Positions 31,056-39,507 of a DNA stretch of 61,720 nt are shown piece after piece (positions within the stretch are counted from its first letter, which is position 1; every line of letters begins with the position of its first letter). The stretch comes from CAZKGE01 sp964541695 (lineage in GTDB: Bacteria; Bacillota; Clostridia; Christensenellales; CAG-138): the NCBI GenBank assembly GCA_964541695.1, contig CAZIRB010000004.1, positions 1 through 61,720 on the forward strand, read 5' to 3'. Position numbers and translations under genes: made by a program. The notes beneath the pieces were generated by a model. The model made no database searches. It was given only the letters and a program-made list of their open reading frames with translations, and had not been told where the DNA came from.

Positions 31056-31898
31056 TCAGTTGCCGGTCTCGGCGGCCGCCTCGGTTTCCGTTGCGGTCTC
31101 GGCCGTCTCCGCTGCGGCGGCCTTAGCCTCGGCGCCGCCCGCGCAGAAGTCGCAGGGGTCCGTGCGGTTGGCCTCAAACGCGTCCTCGACCGTGCCCTGG
31201 TAGAGCGTGGCGGAGTTCCTCAGCGTTTGGCAGTCCGGATCAAAATGATACGACCGGCCCCACTGCGTCCAGTAGGCGGTGCCGTCGCCCAGCGCCACGG
31301 ATTCCTCCTTGGCCGACTCGAGGTCCTCCTGCGACACGGGGTTGTAGTCGACCGAGAACGCCACCGCCGCAAGCAGCGCGACCGCCGCGACCGCGGTGAC
31401 GATCTTCTTCATCTTTTTGTCCATCTTCTTGTCTTTGAGCAGGATCACGATCAGCGGCAAAAACGCCAGCACGGCCGCGATCACGCCCATGTTGTTCCAG
31501 AGGAAGAACTTCACCTTGTTCTTCTCGGAAACGGGATCGATCCGGTTCGATTTTTTCCACAGCTGCGACCCGATCACGACCAGGATCAGGTCGAGCACGA
31601 TGCCGCCGATGAGCCAGATGTTTTTGTCGCCGGGGATGTACAGGATCCCGTTGAGGATCGTGATGACGAGCACCTCGCAGCCGATCGCCAACAGCCAGAG
31701 CAGCACCGCGATGACGCGGAGCGTAGTCGCCCTCGCCTTCGGTGTCTTTTCCGTGGTCTCTGCCCGCGCCGCCGTTTCGACGACGGCGGTGTCCTCGGCC
31801 GCCTTCTTTGCGGCGGCCTTGGCCGGCGCCTTTGCCTGGGCCCCGTCCTTGCGTACGTCTACGATCTTCCGTTCCTTCGGAGTCTTTTTCCCTTCCAT
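31056..31898 (-). CDS. Membrane protein with C-terminal Cys-containing motif
   Basis: A 280-residue protein. A Lys/Ala-rich cytoplasmic N-terminus (about 1-58) is followed by four to five membrane helices between about 60 and 190 (TTLRVIAVLLWLLAIGC, IWLIGGIVLDLILVVI, MGVIAAVLAFLPLIVILL, IVTAVAAVALLAAVAF). A small outer domain has YHFDPDCQTLRNSATLYQGT...DPCDFC, whose two Cys pairs could bind metal, and an Ala/Glu/Thr-rich end follows. AAGGGAG nine bases upstream selects ATG 31898. Function unknown. Preceded by its own promoter. Confidence 0.7.
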   Translation of the reverse strand: MEGKKTPKERKIVDVRKDGAQAKAPAKAAAKKAAEDTAVVETAARAETTEKTPKARATTLRVIAVLLWLLAIGCEVLVITILNGILYIPGDKNIWLIGGIVLDLILVVIGSQLWKKSNRIDPVSEKNKVKFFLWNNMGVIAAVLAFLPLIVILLKDKKMDKKMKKIVTAVAAVALLAAVAFSVDYNPVSQEDLESAKEESVALGDGTAYWTQWGRSYHFDPDCQTLRNSATLYQGTVEDAFEANRTDPCDFCAGGAEAKAAAAETAETATETEAAAETGN

Positions 31899-31948
31899 GA
31901 TTACAATCTCCCTTCCCACTAAATGAATCCTATTATTACTTATGCATC

Positions 31949-31977
31949 ATTTTACTATATCAACCCGGGCGATTCAA
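31949..31977 (-). promoter_or_regulatory. Sigma-A-like promoter of the 31056-31898 gene
   Basis: On the minus strand TTGAAT (31977-31972), a 17-bp spacer and TAAAAT (31954-31949). Confidence 0.75.
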
Positions 31978-32004
31978 GCAATTTTGGCAGATTCTGTCGA
32001 CGCG

Positions 32005-32364
32005 CTACGGAACCAGTATCACGGTCAGCGCGGCGTTTGCCTTTGTGGCGTCGGTAAATACGTCCAACAGCTTCTGGCCGTACTCCCCAAGGCGCGCGCG
32101 CAGCCTGTCCGCGTGCAGGATGACGATTTCGGCAGGTTCGCTCCGCGTGCTGAGCAGGTCATACAGCGCGTCGAGGTTGCCGCCGTAGTACTTCGGGAAC
32201 CGGAATTTGATCGCGATATACCGGTGCGCGGCGCGCTGCGACCACATCAGCCGGCCGCTCAATTTGACGCGCCGGGGCGCGTTCTCACGGTCCATCGCCT
32301 TCATGCGTTTTTTTAGAAACTTTGTATACTCGCGCGTCATGCGCGTGCTGTCCGAACGGTTCAC
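32005..32364 (-). CDS. Barstar-family ribonuclease inhibitor
   Basis: A 119-residue protein. The barstar core is visible as FRFPKYYGGNLDALYDLLS, the region that plugs the barnase active site, followed by a VILHADRLRARLGEYGQKLLDVF helix. The basic N-terminal extension of about 30 residues is longer than in classical barstar. It starts at GTG 32364 (alternative ATG 32340). It follows the barnase-like gene by 19 bp, so inhibitor and toxin are co-transcribed with the toxin first. It protects the producing cell from its own RNase. Confidence 0.92.
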   Translation of the reverse strand: MNRSDSTRMTREYTKFLKKRMKAMDRENAPRRVKLSGRLMWSQRAAHRYIAIKFRFPKYYGGNLDALYDLLSTRSEPAEIVILHADRLRARLGEYGQKLLDVFTDATKANAALTVILVP

Positions 32365-32383
32365 GGGAATAACCCGTCCTTTC

Positions 32384-32980
32384 TCAATATAGCTGCTCGA
32401 ACGTCTCGTAGTGGTCGTCCGTGTAGTAGATCAGCCCGTCGACCGAGTACACGATGCGCTCGCCGCCGCGGAAGCCGCCACGGTAGTTTACGTCGCACTC
32501 ATACCACGTGCGGCCCGCCGCGGCCGGCAGCCGGCCCTCGCGGTTGCCGAACACGTCCCCGCCGATGCTTTTGCCGTAGGCAACGTCCCAGAGGTTCCCC
32601 TCGCTGCTGACCCAACCCAGGTCCATGGCTTCCGACTTGGTGATGAAGTTTTGGGGCAGGCGCCCGTACGCATGGATGTACGCGGCCACGTCCTCGGGCG
32701 CGGTGTATTCGCCGTCCTCCGAGACGGCGTCCTGTTTTGCGGCCTCCTCGGCCTCCGGCGCGGCGGTTGGGCCGAGCGTCGCGTCCCCCGGCTCCAGGCC
32801 GCTCTGCCCCGCGGGAAGCGCGGCTTCCGCCGGCGTATCCGTCGCGGACAGCGCGGACGTCGCGCTCGCGTCCGTGGACGCGCCCGGGCCGCCGCCGAAC
32901 AGCGTCTTCCCGCCGAACAGCAGCGCGCACAGCAGCGCGATCAAAAGGATGGTGCGGATGGTTCCGGACGATTTACGCAT
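32384..32980 (-). CDS. Secreted barnase-like guanyl-specific ribonuclease
   Basis: A 198-residue protein. It has a basic N-terminus and a signal or anchor helix (TIRTILLIALLCALLFGG), an Ala/Thr/Glu linker to about residue 90, then a C-terminal RNase domain close to barnase: LPQNFITKSEAMDLGW, GKSIGGDVFGNREGRLP, CDVNY, ERIVYS, DDHYETF. The catalytic Lys, Glu, Arg and His positions of barnase are all kept, so the enzyme should be active. The start at ATG 32980 is chosen because the hydrophobic helix follows it directly and a CGGAG site precedes it. Co-transcribed with barstar. Confidence 0.93.
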   Translation of the reverse strand: MRKSSGTIRTILLIALLCALLFGGKTLFGGGPGASTDASATSALSATDTPAEAALPAGQSGLEPGDATLGPTAAPEAEEAAKQDAVSEDGEYTAPEDVAAYIHAYGRLPQNFITKSEAMDLGWVSSEGNLWDVAYGKSIGGDVFGNREGRLPAAAGRTWYECDVNYRGGFRGGERIVYSVDGLIYYTDDHYETFEQLY

Positions 32981-33062
32981 GCGGCAACAGCTCCGCCCGA
33001 CCGGGCCGCGGGGAGCCGTCCCCGCCGCGCCGCCGGGCGCTTTCTTTCGATTTGTGTCCCGC

Positions 33063-33081
33063 GTTGTGACGCCGTCACAAC
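33063..33081. promoter_or_regulatory. Palindrome in the barnase leader
   Basis: GTTGTGAC, GCC, GTCACAAC: perfect 8-bp arms, 20 bases downstream of the barnase -10 box. It is a candidate operator or leader hairpin controlling the RNase. Confidence 0.6.
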
Positions 33082-33100
33082 CGGACATATTGTTGAATGC

Positions 33101-33129
33101 ATTATACGACAGAACAAGAGGAAATACAA
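33101..33129 (-). promoter_or_regulatory. Sigma-A-like promoter of the barnase-barstar pair
   Basis: On the minus strand TTGTAT (33129-33124), a 17-bp spacer and TATAAT (33106-33101). Confidence 0.8.
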
Positions 33130-33237
33130 GGAAAATCCGGCGCGCCGCGGGGTTCGGTCGCGGGTCGGAACCGACACGTCTATACATGATTCCGCCGATA
33201 TGATACAATGCGCTTATCAAACGCACGGAGGAAATCT

Positions 33238-33615
33238 ATGACGAACGTTGTCTGGAAGGACCGCAAACGCATCATATTCGGCTTGCCCTGGACGTTCACG
33301 CGCTATTCCCTGACGGAGGAGAAGCTGATCATCGATACCGGTTTTTTCAGCCGCAAGGAGGAGGAGATCCGCCTGTACCGGATACTCGACATTTCGCTGC
33401 GGCGGCCGCTGCACCAGCGGATCTGGGGCCTTGGCACGGTGCATCTAAACACCGCGGACAAGTCCTCCAATGAAATCGATATTCTGCGCATCAAGAGGGC
33501 GCGCCAGTTTAAAGAGATGCTCTCGGACATGGTCGAGCGCGAACGCGATGAAAAGCGCATCGCCGCCCGCGAATTCATGGGCTACGGGGAGATCGACGAC
33601 GACAACCTGCGCTGA
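33238..33615 (+). CDS. Bacterial PH-domain (bPH2/YdbT-like) protein
   Basis: A 125-residue soluble protein with a single bPH-type domain: RYSLTEEKLIIDTGFFSRKEEEIRLYRILDI, RIWGLGTVHLNTADKSSNEIDILRI, and a C-terminal amphipathic helix of REFKEML type ending in acidic residues. GGAGG six bases upstream selects ATG 33238. It lacks the membrane helices of full YdbS/YdbT proteins. It is divergent from barnase. A decayed copy of its last third lies at 49860-49955. Confidence 0.85.
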   Translation: MTNVVWKDRKRIIFGLPWTFTRYSLTEEKLIIDTGFFSRKEEEIRLYRILDISLRRPLHQRIWGLGTVHLNTADKSSNEIDILRIKRARQFKEMLSDMVERERDEKRIAAREFMGYGEIDDDNLR

Positions 33616-33988
33616 TTTACGCAGAGAAAGCTCCTAAGCGAGACCGCGGCATCGTGAAGGGTTCGGTCTCAGAGGGAGTAGGGGGATGCGGGTCGCTTAG
33701 CGGGTCTGGCGGTTGCGCGGAATGCGGGATGGCGGAGTTTGGCTGCGGTCACGATCGCTCGTTGGCGTCGTCCTATGCCGCCCCCGCTTGTTGCAGACCG
33801 GCCAAGATTCCCGGGCGGGGCTGTCGGACCGTTGCTTTTTGCGACGGACGGAGCTCGGCCGCGGCCATGATCGTTTACCGCCCCGCCCGCGGCATGACAA
33901 CGTTTCCGAGCTGGGGCAGCTACCCCGCCGCTCTACACGCCGGTACCCGGCCACGGCCATGACCGCTTGCCGCCCCCGCTTGTTGCAG

Positions 33989-34088
33989 NNNNNNNNNNNN
34001 NNNNNNNNNNNNNNNNNNNNNNNNNNNNNNNNNNNNNNNNNNNNNNNNNNNNNNNNNNNNNNNNNNNNNNNNNNNNNNNNNNNNNNNN
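33989..34088. other. Assembly gap (100 N) in the 192-bp array
   Basis: Exactly 100 N with copies of the same unit on both sides. The distance between anchors across the gap (155 bp) is not a multiple of 192, so the real spacing differs from the nominal gap. Confidence 0.99.
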
Positions 34089-34414
34089 TACACGCCGGTA
34101 CCCGGCCACGGCCATGACCGCTTGCCGCCCCCGCTTGTTGCAGACCGGCCAAGATTCCCGGGCGGGGCTGGCGGACCGTTGCTTTTTGCGACGGACGGAG
34201 CTCGGCCGCGGCCATGATCGTTTACCGCCCCGCCCGCGGCATGACAACGTTTCCGAGCTGGGGCAGCTACCCCGCCGCTCTACACGCCGGTACCCGGCCA
34301 CGGCCATGACCGCTTGCCGCCCCCGCTTGTTGCAGGCCTGCCAAGATTCCAAGGCGGGGCTGTCGGACCGTTCTGTGCATTGGACGTAAAGCTCGATTGC
34401 GTTGCCCCGGTTAT

Positions 34415-34449
34415 AAAAAAAGCGCCCCGCCAAGCAGCAGGCGGGACGC
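34415..34449 (-). terminator. Intrinsic terminator for the polysaccharide deacetylase gene
   Basis: On the minus strand GCGTCCCGCC, a short loop and GGCGGGGCGC (one mismatch) are followed by TTTTTTT. It lies about 195 bp beyond the stop codon, inside the degenerate part of the array. Confidence 0.8.
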
Positions 34450-34643
34450 CGTATGCAAGAACAGTGGGACCTTGCCAAAGCGATGATCGCTTGCCGGCCC
34501 ATCCGTTGTATATCCGCCAAGATTTCCGAACGAAGTTACCGGCCCGTCGCTCCGCGCGACGCATGTAGAATCCGGTCGCAACGCCCCGACCGTCAAGCGC
34601 CCCGCCGATCGGCCGGCAGGCGATACATTCTTTCGGGCGGCGC

Positions 34644-35783
34644 CTATTGATGATGATAGGTTTTGCCGGCCGTGAACCCGTCCTCCGAGCAGTTGATCAG
34701 CTCCCATGCCGTCACAAGCTGATAGCCCTCCTCCAGCAGCCTCGGGATAATGATCCGGACGGCCTCTACCATGCGCGGATGCGTATCGTGCAGGAGGATA
34801 ATGTCCCCCGCATACAGTTCCCGGCCGTTGACGAGCTGCTTCTGCACGTTTTGCGCGATCTTTTCGGGTTCCTGCTCATATACGTCCCCGCTCTGCGCCC
34901 ATTTGACGATCGCCATGCCGTTTCTCTTCGCCAGATAGCTCACCTCCCGGTCGTAATACCCGCCGGGCGGCCGGAGCGAGCGCATCACGTAACCCGTGTT
35001 GTCGAACACGATCCTGCTCGTCTTTTTGATGGCGTCGTATTTTTGACGGCTGTTCTGCTGCGCGAGGTTTTCGTGCGCCCAGGTATGGTTCCCAATCTCG
35101 CAGCCGAGCGAAATCGCCCGCCGGACGGTCTGCACCGCCTCGGGCTTCTTCAGCCGGCAGCCGACGATAAAGAACGTGGCCCGGACGTTGTATTCCTCGA
35201 GAATATCCAGTATGGCGTCCGTAACGCCGGCCGCGGGCCCGTCGTCAAACGTGAGCGCGACCATGGGCTTTGCCGGATCGATATGCATCTTCTCAATCGC
35301 CGCGTCAATCTCGCCCCGGCTCTGAAACGAACCGTTCCGTTCCAGAAGCATACGGAGCTGTTCGTTCCGGTCGGCGTACCACTGCGCGTCCACGCATGGA
35401 AGGGACATAGCCGCGGCAGGGCTGGGCGGCGGGCCGGGCTGCGAGGCTGTCGGGCTTTGCGCGGACGTGCTCGGAACCGGCGTATCCGTCGGGTTGAGTC
35501 CGGACGCAGGCAGGACCGGCACGGATGTCGGGCTAGCCGAGGATGCGCCGGAAACCGGCAAGGACAAAGAGTTCGGTGCAGTCGTGCCCGGAGCCGTCAA
35601 GGCCGTCAAGCCGGGCGCAGGCGTGCATGAAGCGTCGCGCGCGGGCAAAGCGGCGGCCGGTGGCGGGCTTTTGCCGCCCCTGCCGTGCGCCGCCCCGTCC
35701 CGCGCCGGCGCGTTCAAATCGGCGTGCGCCACGGCGGCGACGCAGAACAGCAGCGCCGCGCATACGGCCAGAATCCGCCTCAT
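34644..35783 (-). CDS. Secreted polysaccharide deacetylase (NodB domain)
   Basis: A 379-residue protein. A signal peptide (RRILAVCAALLFCVAAVAHA) is followed by a long Ser/Pro/Thr-rich linker to about residue 130 and a CE4 NodB domain. That domain has motif 1 TFDDGPAAG (metal Asp and base Asp), motif 2 GNHTWAHENL (zinc His pair), motif 3 RPPGGYYD and a late ILLHDTHP. It would remove N-acetyl groups from peptidoglycan or another cell-surface polysaccharide. GGAGG seven bases upstream selects ATG 35783. Confidence 0.93.
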   Translation of the reverse strand: MRRILAVCAALLFCVAAVAHADLNAPARDGAAHGRGGKSPPPAAALPARDASCTPAPGLTALTAPGTTAPNSLSLPVSGASSASPTSVPVLPASGLNPTDTPVPSTSAQSPTASQPGPPPSPAAAMSLPCVDAQWYADRNEQLRMLLERNGSFQSRGEIDAAIEKMHIDPAKPMVALTFDDGPAAGVTDAILDILEEYNVRATFFIVGCRLKKPEAVQTVRRAISLGCEIGNHTWAHENLAQQNSRQKYDAIKKTSRIVFDNTGYVMRSLRPPGGYYDREVSYLAKRNGMAIVKWAQSGDVYEQEPEKIAQNVQKQLVNGRELYAGDIILLHDTHPRMVEAVRIIIPRLLEEGYQLVTAWELINCSEDGFTAGKTYHHQ

Positions 35784-35814
35784 CGTTTGTCCTCCGCGCA
35801 TGAAGTTTAACTAT

Positions 35815-35843
35815 ATTGTACAAAAAAACCGCGGATTTGTCAT
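35815..35843 (-). promoter_or_regulatory. Promoter of the polysaccharide deacetylase gene
   Basis: On the minus strand ATGACA (35843-35838), a 17-bp spacer and TACAAT (35820-35815). Confidence 0.75.
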
Positions 35844-35924
35844 GATGCCAATCCTCTTGCCGGCAGCGCCCGGTTTATGCTTCCGGTTGAAACTGCACTA
35901 TTATAGATGCACTTGCCCTGGAGT

Positions 35925-35953
35925 TTGACGTTATCGGTGCGGAAAAATACAAT
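35925..35953 (+). promoter_or_regulatory. Promoter of the M28-like peptidase gene
   Basis: TTGACG (35925-35930), a 17-bp spacer and TACAAT (35948-35953), about 50 bases before the start codon. Confidence 0.8.
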
Positions 35954-36003
35954 GAAACCAGCGCAGCCGTCGTATCTGTTACTGGTTCAAGGAGGACGCT
36001 TAT

Positions 36004-37968
36004 ATGAATATCCGGGAAAAACTCGATTTGATCCGCGCGGAGATCTCCGGGCGGCGCGCCTACCGCTATGTGGAGGCGATCAGCGGATTCAACCGGGTGC
36101 AGCTCTCCGAAGGTTATGAGAAAGCGGCCGATTATTGCGCCGATGCGATGGCGGCCGAAGGCGTAGCGAATACGATTTTACAAATCCCAATGGGTCCGGG
36201 AACGAATCGCTGGTCCCAGCGCGGGTTTTATGGATGGACCTGCACAAAAGGGATTCTGCGTCTGACCGATCCATACGACACGGTGCTGTGCGATTACGAA
36301 GCAACGCCCACCTCCTTAATCCAGCGGAGCTGCGCGGCCAGCCTGCGCGGTATCGACATCGTCCTGCTGGACCGGGGCGCCATGCGGTCCGCATATAGCG
36401 CATGGGATCTGCGTGGAAAAATCGTTTTTGTCCACGACGAGCCGTTTCAAGCGTTCGCATGGGCGATGGAACAGTGCGGCGCCCTCGGCATTTTGACGGA
36501 TTACCTCCCCGCAAACTTCGTCCGCAGCAAAGAAGATCTGCCGGACGCGCATTGTTACCACACATTCCATTGGCCGGGGGACGCGGACGAACGCCGGTAC
36601 TTCGGTTTCGTGCTTTCTCCCAGACAGGGAGAGACATTAAAGCGTCTGTGCCAAAGCATGCGGGCGGCCCGCGCGGCGGCCGAATGCGGACCATATCCGA
36701 AATGCGATATAGAAATTGTTACGGAAACCGGACCGGGCAACGCCGCCGTCGTGGACTGCAGCATACCCGGTACGTCCCGGGAGGAAATCTTCATAACCGG
36801 TCACCTTTGTCACCCGAGGCCCTCCGCGAACGACAACGCTTCCGGCTGCGGCGCCGCCATGGAAGCGATGCGCGCAATCAACGGCCTGATCCAAAAGGGA
36901 CTGCTTCCGCAGCCGTACCGCACCATCCGGATGATATTGGTGCCGGAGGTCTGCGGTACCTTTGCATATCTTTCCGATCGCGCCGATACGCTCGAGCGCA
37001 TCAAGGCGGCGATCAATCTGGATATGGTCGGACGCCGGCAGGAGGGCCGTTCCGGTATGCTGGGCATCTGGGCGCCGCCGGACGCCACGCCCTCCTTTGT
37101 GATCGACCTGATGGCCTATATCCGTTCCCTGTCGAACAGGGAAGCGCCTTCGTTCAACATCCGCGGCTATGTGACGCCCTATCATTCGCAGATCATGGAG
37201 TACAACGGGGGGAGCGATCACTATGTGTATTGCGACCCGACCGTCCATATCCCTTGCGTTACGTTCATGCAATGGCTGGACAAGAACTATCACACCAGCG
37301 CCGATACAATCGAAAATATCGATCCCGAAATGCTGCACAAATCCGCTTCCATGGCCGCTTGCTGGGCATACGCGCTCGCTTCCCTGTCCCTGGACGATAT
37401 CGCTCCCGTATTTGCCCGGATGCGCGAACGCTTTCTCGCCCGGCTGAACGCCGCCGCCGAAGATCCGCCCGCCGGTTTTGCGGATTACTCGGAGACGTGC
37501 GGTTATTATCTGGACACGTTCGGGGCGGCCTGCGACGACCTTTTACGGTATTTCCCTCCGGCTTCCGTATCCGGCATGATCGACGCGCAAAAGGCGGCGC
37601 TCCGGCGCCTTGCGGACCAGACCGCCGACCTTCTCGGGCCGCATGTCCGGGGGATTCCCCGCGCAGGTGAACCGTCGCTTCCGGACGAACGCATCCCAAA
37701 AAGGCTTGCCGTCGGGCCGATATCCTTCATCGGCGACAGCCTCGGGAACGCCGCCGCACAGGAGCTGTTTAACCTGAAATCCCGTTATCCGGACCTGTGC
37801 GGCTACCATAGCGTGGACCACTTCATCCTGTTCTGCGTGAACGGGCGGCGCACCGTGTCTGAGATCGCCAGGCTGGTGGGATTCGAAAGCAGGTACTATA
37901 ACCCGGCCTATGTTCGGGAATACCTTGACTATCTTAAAAAATACCGCGTCGTTCAATTCGGCGAATAA
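36004..37968 (+). CDS. DUF4910/M28-like zinc aminopeptidase family protein
   Basis: A 654-residue protein. The region 270-420 carries an M28-type metal centre: ITGHLCHPRPSANDNASG (His and Asp), ILVPEVCGTFAY (Glu pair), NLDMVGRRQ, and a late KNYHTSADTIENID His. An inserted PA-like region (about 80-190) and a C-terminal segment from about 590 (RRTVSEIARLVGFESRYYN...) resembling a winged helix are extra to a minimal M28 enzyme. No signal peptide, so it is cytosolic. AGGAGG precedes the ATG. It is convergent with the amino-acid transporter operon, which fits peptide or amino-acid use. Confidence 0.82.
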   Translation: MNIREKLDLIRAEISGRRAYRYVEAISGFNRVQLSEGYEKAADYCADAMAAEGVANTILQIPMGPGTNRWSQRGFYGWTCTKGILRLTDPYDTVLCDYEATPTSLIQRSCAASLRGIDIVLLDRGAMRSAYSAWDLRGKIVFVHDEPFQAFAWAMEQCGALGILTDYLPANFVRSKEDLPDAHCYHTFHWPGDADERRYFGFVLSPRQGETLKRLCQSMRAARAAAECGPYPKCDIEIVTETGPGNAAVVDCSIPGTSREEIFITGHLCHPRPSANDNASGCGAAMEAMRAINGLIQKGLLPQPYRTIRMILVPEVCGTFAYLSDRADTLERIKAAINLDMVGRRQEGRSGMLGIWAPPDATPSFVIDLMAYIRSLSNREAPSFNIRGYVTPYHSQIMEYNGGSDHYVYCDPTVHIPCVTFMQWLDKNYHTSADTIENIDPEMLHKSASMAACWAYALASLSLDDIAPVFARMRERFLARLNAAAEDPPAGFADYSETCGYYLDTFGAACDDLLRYFPPASVSGMIDAQKAALRRLADQTADLLGPHVRGIPRAGEPSLPDERIPKRLAVGPISFIGDSLGNAAAQELFNLKSRYPDLCGYHSVDHFILFCVNGRRTVSEIARLVGFESRYYNPAYVREYLDYLKKYRVVQFGE

Positions 37969-38014
37969 TCCGTTTGCACGGCGCGGTTTCAGGAAGGAGC
38001 GTTCTTATTATTGA

Positions 38015-38058
38015 ATGCGACCATACGAAGCGTATACCTGCGCTCCGTATGGTCGCAT
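38015..38058. terminator. Bidirectional hairpin between convergent genes
   Basis: ATGCGACCATACG (38015-38027) and its exact complement (38046-38058) form a 13-bp stem around an 18-base loop, halfway between two convergent stop codons. There is no clear T-run, so it is only a likely terminator. Confidence 0.6.
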
Positions 38059-38073
38059 CAAACAAGCCGCGCT

Positions 38074-38634
38074 TTATTTTACGATTTTTCCTACGGTGCT
38101 CACATAGAAGTTTTCCGGATACGGGTCTCCCTCCTTAATATCCGCCGGATATTGAACGTCGATATCCAACAGCTCGGTAACAAACACCTGCATGGAGCCC
38201 TTGACGCGGGTGCCGGGGTTCATATGCCCGCAGATAACGGGGGCGTCCCACGCGCCGCCGGTTACAAAATGCATCGCAACAAAGGTTTCCTCGCCGCCCT
38301 TGCCGTCCGGACGGATACCGATCATCCCGCCCACCGCGGAAAGCATGGTCAGGTTCTGGCACACCGCTTCGCGCTCGCAGTACCAGTTCTCGGGATTGAC
38401 CGTGTCGATCGTCCACTTGTCGTATTTGCAGGGCTGCAGGCCGCCCATAAAACAGGCGTGCACCTTGCCGAAGCGGACGTTGTTATTCTTTGCGAATTCC
38501 GCCAGCGCCAGCAGCGGGTCCGCGCCCGTCATCATGCGCACAATGAATTCGCGGCCCCGGCGCATCTCGCAGGTATGGTATTCGGCGGGATTGGACGCGG
38601 GCTTCTGCCAGGGATGCAGTTCTACGTTTGTCAT
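38074..38634 (-). CDS. PPC (DUF296)-domain protein
   Basis: A 186-residue protein of the plant-and-prokaryote-conserved domain family: REFIVRMMTGADPLLALAEFAKNNNVRFGKVHACFMGGL, then a GAWDAPVICGHMNPGTRVKGSMQVFVTELL strand-turn-strand. In bacteria these trimeric proteins are poorly understood and are sometimes called DNA-binding. AAAGGAGG selects ATG 38634. It is the last gene of the amino-acid ABC operon, 56 bp after the ATPase, so a regulatory or ligand-handling role linked to that transport is possible. Confidence 0.8.
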   Translation of the reverse strand: MTNVELHPWQKPASNPAEYHTCEMRRGREFIVRMMTGADPLLALAEFAKNNNVRFGKVHACFMGGLQPCKYDKWTIDTVNPENWYCEREAVCQNLTMLSAVGGMIGIRPDGKGGEETFVAMHFVTGGAWDAPVICGHMNPGTRVKGSMQVFVTELLDIDVQYPADIKEGDPYPENFYVSTVGKIVK

Positions 38635-38690
38635 TTGCAATTCCTCCTTTTGCCGGCTATATGGCAATCTTCTTTATATAATTTTGCAGC

Positions 38691-39491
38691 TTAGGTGATG
38701 CTTCCCGCCACCTTGGCTTTTTCGCGGGCTTCGGCGATCTCCGCCTGCGCCTCGTCGGCGAGCAATATGCGCCTCAGAAACTGCCTTGTGCGCTCCTCCT
38801 TCGGATTGTCGAATATGTCCTGAGGCAGCCCCTGTTCCACAATCGATCCGTCGTCCATGAAAATCACGTTGCTGGCGACATCCCTAGCAAAGCTCATCTC
38901 ATGGGTCACCACAATCATCGTAACGCCTTCGCGCGCCAACTGCTTCATGGCGTTGAGCACCTCCCCAATGAGCTCGGGGTCCAGCGCGGAGGTGGGTTCG
39001 TCGAATAAAATGACGTCCGGATTGAGCGACACGGCCCGGGCAATGCCGACGCGCTGCTGCTGTCCGCCGGAGAGCTGGCTTGGATAATAGTCATACCTGT
39101 CCGCAAGGCCCACTTTGTCCAGCGCGGCCTTTGCGATCCTCTCCGCATCGGCCTTTGGAATTTTCCGCGCTACCGTAAGGCCGAGCATCACGTTCTGCAG
39201 GGCGGTCTTATTGTTAAAGAGCGCGTAGTTTTGAAAGACAAAGCCTGTCCGCTTCCGAATCCTGTGGATTTCCTTGGAAGTTGCATGCCGAAGATCAACG
39301 TGCATATCCCCTATCGTCAGCTCCCCCTCGTCCGCCCGCTCCAGAAAGTTGATGCAGCGGAGTATGGTGGTCTTGCCGGAGCCGCTTGGCCCCAGGATAA
39401 CGACGACATCCCCCTTGTTCAATGTGATGTCGATGCCCTTCAGCACCCGATTGCTGCCGAACGATTTTTTGATGTTTTTGACCTCGATCAT
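38691..39491 (-). CDS. Amino-acid ABC transporter ATP-binding protein (GlnQ type)
   Basis: A 266-residue polar-amino-acid ATPase: Walker A GPSGSGKTT, Q-loop region, signature LSGGQQQRVGIARA, Walker B VILFDEPTSALDPE, switch His in VVTHEMSFA. It couples ATP hydrolysis to import by the two permeases directly upstream. GGGAGG lies before the ATG. The C-terminus is about 15-20 residues longer than typical GlnQ. Confidence 0.95.
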   Translation of the reverse strand: MIEVKNIKKSFGSNRVLKGIDITLNKGDVVVILGPSGSGKTTILRCINFLERADEGELTIGDMHVDLRHATSKEIHRIRKRTGFVFQNYALFNNKTALQNVMLGLTVARKIPKADAERIAKAALDKVGLADRYDYYPSQLSGGQQQRVGIARAVSLNPDVILFDEPTSALDPELIGEVLNAMKQLAREGVTMIVVTHEMSFARDVASNVIFMDDGSIVEQGLPQDIFDNPKEERTRQFLRRILLADEAQAEIAEAREKAKVAGSIT

Positions 39492-39507
39492 AACGTTCCT
39501 CCCAGAT

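Larger units (their letters stand above)
33733..34560 (+). repeat. 192-bp tandem repeat array with degenerate ends
   Basis: The anchor CCCCCGCTTGTTGCAG starts at 33781 and 33973, and after the gap at 34128 and 34320, an exact 192-bp period on each side. Units carry GCCATGACCGCTTGCC, CCAAGATTCCCGGGCGGGG and TTGCTTTTTGCGACGGACG blocks. A diverged fifth copy (34480-34560) keeps the order of the first blocks beyond a terminator. Confidence 0.9.
33616..34643. other. Gene-free region dominated by a 192-bp tandem array
   Basis: About 1 kb without a supported gene. It contains the array, one assembly gap and the terminator at 34415-34449. Frames that stay open here do so because 192 is a multiple of three. 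Confidence 0.85.

Noticed and set aside
33697..34520. Repetitive frames on both strands of the 192-bp array
   Set aside because: The period is a multiple of three and the frames cross an assembly gap. No start signals and no recognisable protein repeat.
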